Below, piece after piece: positions 35,583 to 45,799 of a DNA stretch of 64,000 bases. Position 1 is the first letter of the stretch, and each line of letters opens with the position of its first letter. This DNA is from Costus lasius. Lineage: Eukaryota > Streptophyta > Magnoliopsida > Zingiberales > Costaceae. The notes beneath the pieces were generated by a model. It searched no databases, was not told where the DNA came from, and was given only the letters and a program-made list of their open reading frames with translations. The translations under genes and the position numbers were made by a program. The stretch is from contig CM050446.2 in NCBI GenBank assembly GCA_027563935.2, positions 128,728,499-128,792,498 on the forward strand, given 5' to 3'.

Positions 35583-36787
35583 ATCTTCAATAGCTTAAAG
35601 TTATACAATCATGGCAAAAAGTATCAAGAAAAAAAATATCCTGTGGGTAGCTTTTACAGTTGTACATCATCATGCAATTGCAATTGAAATTTGTAGATAG
35701 TGCATTTCCCGAGAGGAAAACTCCTGTCACATTGCCTACCATCTCCTCTTTTATTATCATATCTAGGAAAAATCCTCCTCTTAAAATGACTATTTTTTTC
35801 AAGTTCCAAAGAAAACTTTGAGGCAAGTCTCGGGATGTCCCATTTTTCATAAGGCCCCCCACATTTATGCCTGACATGCACTTGACTATGGTGCTTGAGC
35901 ATCTCCTTTGCATTTTTAAAATATCTCATCATTAAATTTCGGTGTGACCTAATCAGAAATAAACATTATAGATAAATGTGAGAATAACAATAATATAAAA
36001 TTGCATATCAAAAATATAATAATTAATATATTAAGATCAACTATATAAAGAAGTTAAATTATATATCTTTTCATTCAAAATAGGAAAATTTTAATTCAAG
36101 TAAAAAAAAATAAAGTTCATAAAAATTATACCTAATCACATGCTTGCTCATCTCGCTTCCACTAAATCCTACATGGGGAAAGTTAAAAATGATTATATCA
36201 AACTTTTTATTCTGTAAATCAGGATTAGTCTGCATCTTTATAGCATTAATGCCATGTAAAACAATGCCCCCCTCTTTTTAAGCATCTTTATATGGAATTT
36301 TGCTCGTCGATACTTTTGCAGCAAATTATCTACCCATGAAATAGAGAAAAAAAATTAGAAATATAAAAGAACCATTTCAAATAAAATAAAATCCTAAAAC
36401 AAAATATTTCTCCATATGATATTAAAAAATAGATGAGCAACCCTGAAGAATCCAATGAGGTGCCAAAGACACCAGGGGCTTGGTGTAAAGCTCGCAAGCG
36501 AGGAGAAGGAAAAATCCCCTTCTCCAACAAGCAATATTTGTTGTTCTATAATACTTTTACTATTTTTATCTTATCCTATTAAGTTTATGGCTTTTCTTTC
36601 ATTTTCAATCTTTTCATCCTCAATCTTGTGTTCTTCCAATACTTGTTTTACCTTCTTTTACACTTTTTCCTTCTATTATTCTAATACTTGCTTTACCTTC
36701 TTTTTTGCTTTACCTTCTACTTTATTTTTGCTTTATAAGATTGAAGATCTCATTTCCACATTTTATAAGATTTTATGAAATAGTAAC

Positions 36788-39625
36788 CAAAGCAAAAATA
36801 AAGCAAAAGGCAAAAAGCGAAAAAGAAGGTAAAACAAGTATTAGAAGAACAGAAGAAAAAAATGAAAAAAAAAGTAAAACAAGTATTGGAAGAACACAAG
36901 ATTGAGAATGAAAAAATTAAAAATGAAAGAAAAAGCCATAAACATAATAGGACAAGACAAAAATGACAAAAGTATTATAGAACAATAAATATTACTTGTT
37001 GGAGAAGGGAATTTTTTCTTCACCTCCTCGCTTGCCAGAGCTTTACACTCTGCCCTTGGTGTCTTTGGCACCTCACTGGATTCTTCAGGTTTGCTCACCT
37101 ATTTTTTAATATCATTTAGAGAAATATTTTGTCTTAGGATTTCATTTTATTTAAAATGATTCTTTTATATTTTTAATTTTTTTTGTTTTCTCGATTTCAT
37201 GGGTAGATAATTTGCTGCAAAAGTATCGACGAGCAAAATTTCATATAAAGATGCTGAAAAAAGGGGGGTCATTATTTTGCATGGCGTTGATGCTACACAG
37301 ATACAGACTAATCTTGATTTACAGAATAAAAAATTTAATATAATCATTTTTAACTTTCCCCATGCAGAATTTTGTGGAAAAGAGATGAGCAAGCATGTGA
37401 TTAGGTATAATTTTTATGAACTTTATATTTTATACTTGAACTAAAATTTTCCTATTTTAAATTAAAAGATATATAATTTAACTTGTTTATATAGTTAATC
37501 TTAATATATTAATTGTTATGTTTTTTAATTGCAATTTTATATCATTGTTATTCTTAAATTTATCTATAATGTTTATTTCTGATGAAGTCACACTGAAATT
37601 TAATGATGAGATTTTTTAAAAATACACAGGAGATGCTCAATCACCGTGGACAAGTGCATGTCAGGCATAAATGTGGGGGGCCTTATGAAAAATGGGACAT
37701 CCCGAGACTTGCCTCAAAGTTTTCTTTGAAACTTAAAAAAGCAGTCTTTTAAGAGGAGAAATTTTCCTAGACATGATAATAAAAGAGGGGATGGTAGGCA
37801 ATGTGACAAGAGTTTTCCTGTTGGGAAATGCACTACCAACAAATTTCGATTGCAATTGCATGATGATGCATAACTGTAAAGTCTACCCACAGGATATTTT
37901 TTTCCTTGATACTTCTTACCATGATTGTACAACTTTGAGCTATTGAAGATACACCATAGCTGTATAGTGTTTTCTTTCTAGAAACATCCGTCTTGGGAAA
38001 TGCACTACATACAAATTTCAATTGCATAATAAACGACCACAAATGTAAAGGCTGCCCACAAGACATTTTTTTTCCTTGATAATTCTTTTTATAATTGTAC
38101 AATTTTGAACTATTAAAAATACGCCATAGCTATATAGTATTTTCTTTATAGAAACAAAATGAACTCGTGAAGAATGAATCTGTTTTCTTTGTTGCTTACC
38201 TGCACATGTAGATACCTTTAAGTTTTCTCCAACAGCTTTCTGTCCTGATGATAGTTAGTCACACACATGTGGTCTCATGCCTCTTTAGAAAATCCATATA
38301 GCTATTGACAATTTAAATGTGGAAGGAGTTACAGCGGTATCTTACACTATACATATGAATATTGATATTTTGTTCTTTTGACTTGAGTCATAAATATAAA
38401 AGCATACTAGTGATTTACACGTTCATTTTTTGTTATAATTTCTTTATGTAAATTTTTTATATCTTCACACTGGAAATAAAGATTTAGAAACTGAATATAG
38501 GTTGTTGAATATAGGTACTGTTGGCACTAGAGCGGATTAAACAGGATGGGAAGTTAACATATGAGATAGTTAATCTCTCATTTTTTAGCTTTGTATTTGT
38601 TCCAGATGATGGATGTAGGTTTGTGTCCATGCAGCATTTGTTGGTTCTGGAGTTAAATATACTTGGGGGTGCACTGAGGTTACCTAATAATCAACACAAA
38701 GATATGAGAATGGATATTGATAATATATCCAATCAGGTAATACCTCTAAAACAAATTTCCTTTCATTTTCTTTTAACACTACTTTTAGGTGTTAGATTCT
38801 AATGTTTTATTGTTAATCATTTCCCAAAAATAAACGAAGTCCTACATCAGTGCTATCTATGTATGCTTGTTGACATGGCCCTTCATTTATCATCCTTTTG
38901 AGTGATTTGTCAAGTTATAAGATACTTAATTTCAGTTTAAAAAATACCTTTCTGCTATGAGGGTTGGTACATGTAGCTGGAACATGATAGATATCCTAAA
39001 TTTTAAGTAGTTGCAAATTCAGAGCCCTTAATGCCTTATACCCTGAACAATATTGGCTTATGAGCAATTATTTTTAGTTACGTGGAGTAGAATGATTACA
39101 AAATCTGCAAATGTATTCTTTATAAAGTCTCATTGTTTCTTTTTTCTATTTTAGCAGGAATACATTGATGGGCATGAGCTGAGAAGACTGCAATGTGAGT
39201 ATCATCATCATATAGCCTGATGAATCATCATATAGCCTGCATTCATCAGTGGCTCCGGCAAAAAAGTTTGGCGTTCTTGTGTGCCTACCCTCCCAAGAGA
39301 CATGAGCCTCAGCTTTTAAGTTTTTTTCTTAAAAATTATTTCTTATTTCGACATAAAGCCTTTTACCATCTCGTACACTTCATGCACAGCTGCAGTAGCT
39401 TATCCAAAAGCCCAAATATCTCTACTTCAGAATCATGGCTTTATTTTAGAAATCCTTAAAAGGGGACAAATGATCTTTTTTTTTAAAAAAAAATAAAACT
39501 ATCTCATTAACCCTAGAAATTATCATTGCTTGTTGTGTTTGCCTTTTTTCTTAGACAGTGAGATATGCTTTCATGTCTAAATTCTCTAGACAGTAACCCT
39601 AAAAATTGCCTCCGCAGTTCCTGCA
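36788..39625. repeat. Giant inverted repeat 2, right arm
   Basis: Mirror of 33870-36737. It contains, in reversed order, the MSKPEESSEVPKTP-like coding stretch (minus, about 37095-37050), a stretch matching LNHRGQVHVRHKCGG near 37632-37680 whose left partner is near 35910, and the RING-type exons near 38.5-39.3 kb. The HKCGGPYEKWDIPRLASKF-type peptide occurs in both arms. I do not recognise its family. Confidence 0.88.
38518..39292 (+). pseudogene. RING-H2 E3 ligase fragment, right arm
   Basis: Plus-strand counterpart of 34200-34960. It has LALERIKQDGKLTYE (38520-38565), an exon ending DMRMDIDNISNQ before GTAATACC (about 38700-38736), and EYIDGHELRRLQCEYHHHIA at about 39159. The last is interrupted by a 24-bp local duplication with stops (the CATCATATAGCCTG phrase occurs twice at 39208-39240), after which ACIHQWLRQKSLAFLCA resumes. 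The RING Cys/His set is incomplete. It is a captured gene fragment, not a working ligase. Confidence 0.7.
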
Positions 39626-40029
39626 TCTTGTACATCTGCTGCATATGTACATTTGTATAGACAATGTCCCTAAGGAGATAGATTTTATAGTCTCAGTTTT
39701 TGTCCCCGGTTAAGAATCATAGAAGATATGAGACAGCTATGGTCGTGAAGCTCGTCAGGGTCTGTTCTTAACGGATATAGAAAACTCTGTTTGACTTCAA
39801 AATTACTGTGTTGACTTGTCTTTTCATAATTTCATCCTGAATCACTCGGTAGCCTTAAAATCATCAAATATGCTCCAAAGTTATATGATTTCACTTTAAA
39901 TTACACAAAAAAAGTGAAGATTCCGAACAAAACAAATAAATAAGTTTGATTTATGTCTAAAAATAATAGAACATGCATTATTTTAAGATAAAATTATATC
40001 ATAAAACAATATGAAAATATAAGGCATCA
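39626..40029. other. Short intergenic, no gene seen
   Basis: Unique AT-rich sequence between the palindrome and the polypyrimidine tract. Nothing is recognised. Confidence 0.5.
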
Positions 40030-41838
40030 GCCCTTCTCCTCTACTTCCCCTACCCCCTCCTTCCCCACTACTCCCCCTACCCATTAGCTCTGCCACTCTC
40101 CTCCACTCCCCCTACCGCTCCGCTCTCCTCCACTTCGCCTACCCCCTCCTTACCCCCTACCCATTCGCTCTGCGCCTCTCCTCCCCTCCCCCCTACTGCT
40201 CCGATCTTCTCTACTTCCTCTCTACCCCTCTGCTCTGCACCTCAACTTCATTCCCCCCTACCCCCTTCCATACCTCCTCCACTCCTCTCTCCACTTCCTC
40301 TCTACCCCTCTGCTCTGCACCTCACCTTCATTCCCCCCTACCCCCTTCCATACCTCCTCCACTCCTCTCCCCACTACCCGTGCGGCACCTCTCCTCCACT
40401 CCCCCTACCGCTCCGCTCTCCTCCACTTCGCCTACCCCCTCCTTACCCCCTACCCATTCGCTCTGCCCCTCTCCTCCCCTCCCCCCTACTGCTCCGATCT
40501 TCTCTACTTCCTCTCTACCCCTCTGCTCTGCACCTCACCTTCATTCCCCCCTACCCCCTTCCATACCTCCTCCACTCCTCTCCCCACTACCCGTGCGGCA
40601 CCTCTCCTCCACTCCCCTCCACTGTCCGCTCCGCACCCCTCCTCCTCCCCACCCCTCTACACTTCTCCACTCCCTCCCTACCAGTCCACTCTGCACGTCC
40701 CTCCCCCACCCCTCTACTCTTCTCCTCTACTTCCCCTACCCCCTCCTTTCCCACTACTCCCCCTACCCATTAGCTCTGCCACTCTCCTCCCTCCCCTCCC
40801 CCTACCGCTTCGCTCTCCTCCACTTCGCCTACCCCCTCCTTCTCCCCTACCCATTCGCTCCGCACCTCTCCTCCCCTCCCCCCTACTGCTCCGATCTTCT
40901 CCACTTCCTCTCTACCCCTCTGCTCTGCACCTCACCTTCACTCCCCCCTACCCCCTTCCATACCTCTTCCACTCCTCTCCCCACTACCCTTGCTCCGCAC
41001 CTCTCCTCCACTCCCCTCCACTGTCCGCTCCGCAACCCTCCTCCTCCCCCCCACCCCTCTACTCTTCTCCACTCCCCCTACCCCCTTCCATACCTCTTCC
41101 ACTCCTCTCCCCACTACCCTTGCTCCGCACCTCTCCTCCACTCCCCTCCACTGTCCGCTCCGCACCCCTCCTCCTCCCCCCCCACCCCTCTACTCTTCTC
41201 CACTCCCTCCCTACTAGTCCACTCTGCACCTCCCTCCCCCCACCCCTCCACTCCTCTCCTCCGCCCCCCCCCCCCACCTGTCCGCTCTGCACCTCTCCTC
41301 CACTCATCTCCTCCCCCTACCCCTCCGCTCCGTCCCTCTCCACTCCCAACTTGTCCCCCTACCTATCTGCTCCGCACCTCTCCTCCCCTCCCCCTACCCC
41401 TCCACTCTTCTCCACTTACCCCTTCGCTCTTCTCCACTCCCTCCCCTCCACTTACCCCTACCCGTCCGCTCCGTCTCCCCTCTCTCCTCCCACCTCCCTC
41501 CTCTCCTCTCCAACCCCCCCCCCCCCCCCCACCCCTCCACTCCCTCCCTCCACTTTCCTCTCCATCCCTCTCCTCTATCTCACTCACTCCCCCCCCCCCT
41601 CCTCTCCCCTACCCCACTCCTCCCTCACCCTCCCCCCTGCCCCTCCTCTCCCTACCCCGCTCCTCCCCTCCCCCCTACCCCACTTCCCCCTCCCTCCTCT
41701 CCACTCCTCCCCCCACCACTTCTCCACCCACCCACTCCCCCCTCCTCTCCACTCCCCCCCCCCCTCCACTCTCTTCTCCGCCCCACTCCCCCTCCTCTCC
41801 ACCCCCTACCCCTACCTCTCCCCCTACCCCCCCCCCCC
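40030..41838. repeat. C-rich (CCCCT/CTCC)n polypyrimidine minisatellite
   Basis: About 1.8 kb in which the + strand is almost all C and T. Higher-order repeats are visible: a CTCCACTCCCCCTACCGCTC block recurs near 40101, 40394 and 40797. A unit of about 131 bp containing CCACTGTCCGCTCCGCA is tandem at 40949-41076 and 41078-41210. Homopolymer C runs reach about 14 (41514-41530). Long open frames (up to 517 codons) encode only Pro/Ser/Leu repeats and arise because TAA, TAG and TGA cannot form without purines. Confidence 0.92.
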
Positions 41839-43440
41839 TTCATCATCGTGTTCATTCTCTTTGTCTTCTTCATCTTCCATCTTCTATCTTTGTTTTCATT
41901 TTCTTCTTCTTCTTCTTTGTCATCTTCTTCTAGCTTTGTCTTTTATCTTCTTCATTTTTTCTTTGTTATCGTGCTTGTTGTCTTCTTCATCTTCCGCCTT
42001 CTGTCTTTATCTTCATTTTCTTCTTTTTGTCTTCATCATCTTCCGTCTTCTTCTTCTATCTTTGTCTTCATTGTCTTTCATCTTCCTTATTCATTTTTTC
42101 TTCATCATCGTGCTTTTTGTCTTCTTTGTCATTGTCTTCTTCATCTTCATCATCTTCCGTCTTCTTCTGTCTGTCTTTGTTGTCTTTCTTCTTCTTCTAG
42201 CTTTGTCTTTTATCTTCCGTCTTAATTTGTTTTTTTGTCATCGTGCTTGTTGTCTTCTTCTTCATTGTCATCTTCGTCTTTATCTTCATTTTCTTCTTCT
42301 TCTTTTTCCTCATTGTCTTCCATCTTCTTCTATTTTTTTTTGTCATTGTTGTCTTTCATCTTTGTCTTGACCTTCTTCATTGTCCTTCTCCATCATCACC
42401 ACCATCTTTATATTCTTCCGTCTTTGTCTTTCATCTTCTTATAGCTTTGTCTTTTATCTTCTATCTTCATTTCTTCTTCGTCATTGTGCTTGTTGTCTTC
42501 TTCTTCATTGTCTTTTCTTCATCTTCATCATCTCTCCTCTTTTGTTTTATCTTTATTTTCTTCTTCTTTTTCATCGTCGTCTTCAGTCTTCTTTTGTCTT
42601 CGTCTTCACCTTCTTCATCGTGCTCCTCCATCATTATCACCATTATCTTCTATCTTTGTCTTCGTTGTATTTCATCTTCGTCTAGCTTTATCTTTTATCA
42701 TCAGTCTTCATTGTCTTCTTCATTTTCATCATCTTTCATCTTCTATTTTTATCTTCATTTTCTTCTACTTCTTTTTCATCGTTGTCTTGCTTTGTCATTA
42801 TTGTCTTTCGTCTTCGTCTTCACCTTCTTCGTGTCCTCCTCCATCATCATCGTGTTCGTAGTATTCATCTTCATCATTTTTCGTCTTCTTCTAGCTTTGT
42901 CTTTGTTTTTGTCTTCATTTTCTTCTTCTTCATTGTCTTCCATCTTCTTTTGTCTTTGTCTTCTTTTTGCCTTCCATTTTCTTCTTCTTTTTCTTCTATC
43001 TTTATCGTCTTCTATCTTCTTTTGGCTTTGTCTTTATCTTTATTTTCATCTTCATTTTTTTCTTCTTCTGTCTTAATCTTTCGTCTTCATTTGTTCTTCA
43101 TCATCGTGTTCATTGTCTATCTTCTTCTTCATTGTCTTCTTCATCTTCATAATCTTCATCATCTTCTATCAACTGCCTTTGTCTTCATTTTCTTCTTCTT
43201 TTATTTTCTTGTTTGTCATTGTTGTCTTTCATCTTTGTCTTCACCTACTTCTTCATCATCATGTTCATAATATTCATCTTGGTCATCTTCCTTTCTTCTT
43301 ATTCTTCATTGTCTTCTTTCATCTTCATTTTCTTCATCATGGTCGTGTTCATCATCTTCTTCTTTTGTCTTTTTCTATCCTTGTCTTCGTCTTCTTCTTC
43401 GTTCTTCTTTGTCATCGTCGTCTTTCATCTTCCATCTTCC
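41839..43440. repeat. (TCTTCx)n polypyrimidine tract
   Basis: About 1.6 kb of TCTTC/TTCATC/TTTGTCTTC-type units with isolated A or G. It is complementary in composition to the tract at 1-335. Words such as CTAGCTTTGTCTT and ATCGTGCTTGTTGTCTTC recur many times, which suggests expansion from a longer unit of several hundred bases. Open frames through it give Phe/Ser/Leu-rich low-complexity peptide and are not genes. Confidence 0.92.
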
Positions 43441-43492
43441 TCAAATACCAAATTAAATTTCCTTACGACATTTCTTGTTGTTCTTTCTCAAC
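43430..43492 (-). repeat. Inverted copy of the window start
   Basis: Reads as the reverse complement of 1-60: TTGAGAAAGAACAA, AAATGTCGTAAGGAA and TTTAATTTGGTATTTGAGGA appear in order on the minus strand. Together with the purine and pyrimidine tracts, this makes an inverted repeat whose arms are at least 43 kb apart. Confidence 0.88.
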
Positions 43493-43961
43493 AATGTTAC
43501 TCCTTTCATCTTGTGTGAATGTAGATTTTTAATATTAGTGTCTTGAGGATTAAAGACTACATTAAACTTCCTTCTATCTATGAAAGGTGCTGATGTATTG
43601 CATCATCTTAGAAGTATTCATGTTAAAGCATATGATAAGGCACTATGTGGAAACATGCACCTTCTATAATTAAGTATGATTTGTTTAGTGTAGCAAGCAC
43701 CTTCTATAATTACTAAATTGAGATTATCTACAAGAAAACAATTATCATGACAAAATCTAAGATTGAATTATGTGAGTATTAGCCAAAAGTATTTCTTTAA
43801 ATGGTACAGGTAAAAAATCTATATATTTACAATTATGAAAATGAAACTAAAATGAACGTGAAAAATAGCTATCCTCAAATTGAACTTAACATGCATCTTG
43901 TATCCATCATTAACATGAAGGGATATAATTGCATAATGCACTAGCATCATTTGGTACTTAC
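43493..43961. other. Intergenic, no gene seen
   Basis: AT-rich unique DNA. A short phrase GCACCTTCTATAATTA occurs twice (about 43658 and 43699). Confidence 0.5.
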
Positions 43962-44086
43962 CCTCAGTCCGGAAAGTGATGCGATAGCATCTCCTGAAGA
44001 ATGCCTTACAATGAGAATCTTGTAACCCTGGCGTTCAGATCCAGGTCCCAACAAAGGACGATAAGAACCCAGATCTTTCTCGCCAT
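43962..44086 (-). other. Orphan exon with intact splice sites
   Basis: On the minus strand a 125-bp open segment begins after a TTTGCAG acceptor (44087-44093) and ends before a GTAAGTACC donor (43953-43961). It encodes DGEKDLGSYRPLLGPGSERQ and then GYKILIVRHSSGDAIASLSG. The non-random composition and both consensus splice signals suggest a true exon of a plant gene. I do not recognise the protein, and no neighbouring exons of the same gene could be identified. Confidence 0.45.
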
Positions 44087-44203
44087 CTGCAAATGCGCAT
44101 TTAAATGCTGACATACAAATACCCAACATATCATAGAAATGGAGTCATTAATTGTTTTATATCAATGAACTTATTGGCACATTCCATAAGCTGCAAAATT
44201 CTA

Positions 44204-44204
44204 G

Positions 44205-44240
<36 letters not shown>
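44204..44240. repeat. (TA)n microsatellite
   Basis: About eighteen TA units in a row, directly before the donor-like end of the neighbouring minus-strand coding fragment. A shorter TA run lies at 44608-44625 on its other side. Confidence 0.9.
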
Positions 44241-44242
<2 letters not shown>

Positions 44243-44620
44243 AAGTATTTGTGTTGCAAGACACCTCATTATGTGAGAGGAGACTAGATAACTGGTAAAG
44301 TGCTGAAGAAGGTAAATTATAACCATCCAAATCATTAAAATTTGAAGAAGGTAAATTATAATCTGTGACTGAAGTCATGTCTAATAATTGTTCCAACTCT
44401 TCAAAATTCTCAGATTTATCCTGGATTTCATCCTCTATATCATTTTTATTAGTACCAAAAAGCATACCATGAATTTTCTCACTTTCCAAATCAAACTCAA
44501 GTATACAATTTTGTTGTGCTATCTGGGTTTCTAGTATTTTAGTATTAGCAGATATAGATTCTACTTGAGAAGTAAGCTGATCAATTATCCCTCTAAGATC
44601 TTCAAGTTTATATATATATA
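44241..44620 (-). pseudogene. Coiled-coil coding fragment, family unknown
   Basis: Minus-strand open stretch from about 44610. It starts LEDLRGIIDQLTSQVESI and continues through LETQIAQQNCILE, heptad-like and probably a coiled coil. An acidic stretch follows (EDEIQDKSENFEELEQLLD), then a doubled NLPSSNFNDLDGY/NLPSSAL motif encoded by a repeated GAAGAAGGTAAATTATAA. It stops at 44241. It lies between two TA microsatellites. Coat or gag-like proteins of plant reverse-transcribing elements often have such coiled coils, but there is no zinc knuckle or other marker, so no function is assigned. Confidence 0.4.
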
Positions 44621-44640
44621 TATAGATGGTAAAATACTGA

Positions 44641-44814
44641 AAACTCTAACATGCCCCTCAAACTAGAAAACAAATCTCTAAAAACACAATCAACTTCACA
44701 TGCTAGAGCATTTCTAAATTAATATATACTAGTCATATAAATGTCAACTTGATTTATCAAGTTACATGTTCACTAAATTCCTACAAACATAAGTACAAAA
44801 ACTTTGTAAGACGA
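44641..44814. other. Spacer before duplicate copy
   Basis: AT-rich, ends in a CGAAGAAGACAACC purine remnant that lines up with the end of the tract at 335. The short copy may have lost its polypurine tract. Confidence 0.45.
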
Positions 44815-45605
44815 AGAAGACAACCTACTTCTTTCTATTTTTAAACATTATGAGTTAAAACAAGCACAAGCCATCGGTGTTCCTCAAAGCACATCCAATT
44901 GTAGGTACAATGATATACAATGCATAATATGATCAGATCATTATAGATTTCAGTAGCATAAATTAGATGGCTAACAAAGTGGACTTCTTTGTCAAGAAAT
45001 CTAAGCTTTAACATATTGTTTCTAACTTCAAGTTAGGATAGCAACATTGAAGACGGCATATAAAGTAATTAAATCTACGTTAAAATAATAGTTCCAAAAA
45101 TGGAGGCCTAACCTGTATCTCCAGGTTGGCAATCAAGTTGCATAAAATGTTCCCAGCAGACTCGCTAAGAAGAAAAAGCTCTTTGCCTTAAAACTGAAGG
45201 TAAATCATCGCTTATGCAAAAAGTCAATTATTCAAGTTTTAGTTGAACGGACAAAGTATGGAAGCTGGAATTAGATGACAAATACAATATCATTAAGCAT
45301 CTAAGTACCAACTAGTAGAGTAAAATAAAAACAAAACACTCAACTTTCTTCTCTAGGAAATTTCATATCAAGTGCTACTTGCTTTTCCGTGCTAGGGTAT
45401 ACTTGTAATTTTCAGGGATCTTTTTGTAAATATTTAAAACTTATAGATGTTTTCTATAGAATTATTTCAAAAACCACAATAAACCACAAAAAATCCTACT
45501 TTCCCTGACCTCTCTTCCTCTCCCCTTTGTTCCAAAGTTCTGAGCTAGGTAAAACTCTTTCAGCTTACAAAGACAATATGCAAGGATTAACCAGGTTTTG
45601 ATCTA
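44815..45605 (+). repeat. Segmental duplication block a, short copy
   Basis: Direct-orientation partner of 335-1090, with small indels (for example an extra stretch near 45235-45290). At 45605 the homology stops. About 195 bp of unmatched sequence follows before block b resumes at 45800. Confidence 0.85.
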
Positions 45606-45799
45606 TTGGCTAAACAAAAACCTGAAACTATGTAAAAGTTTATATCAACTAAATTTTCAAACGGTAAAAGGTTGTCACTGAAATAACGAGGTAAAGACAC
45701 ACATCAAGAAGCACATATCAATTCTCCAAAATAGTACATAATATTAAGATATGAATGTCATTGTTAAAAAGGCAAACTGTCTCAAGAGCACAAATTTAC

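Larger units (their letters stand above)
33870..36737. repeat. Giant inverted repeat 2, left arm
   Basis: The reverse complement aligns with about 36788-39625, with symmetry centre near 36762 and a loop of about 50 bp. Landmarks that mirror are CTTGTGTTCTTCC (36625) with GGAAGAACACAAG (36888), GAGGTGCCAAAGACACC (36458) with GGTGTCTTTGGCACCTC (37058), and GTGGAGGCAATTTTTAG at the outer left end with AAAAATTGCCTCCGC near 39602. The arms differ at many positions and by indels. Confidence 0.88.

Noticed and set aside
40380..41933. 517-codon open frame, Pro/Ser/Leu-rich (and overlapping frames of 416 and 277 codons)
   Set aside because: It lies entirely in the polypyrimidine minisatellite. Stop codons cannot form without purines, all three frames are open, and no non-repetitive segment exists.
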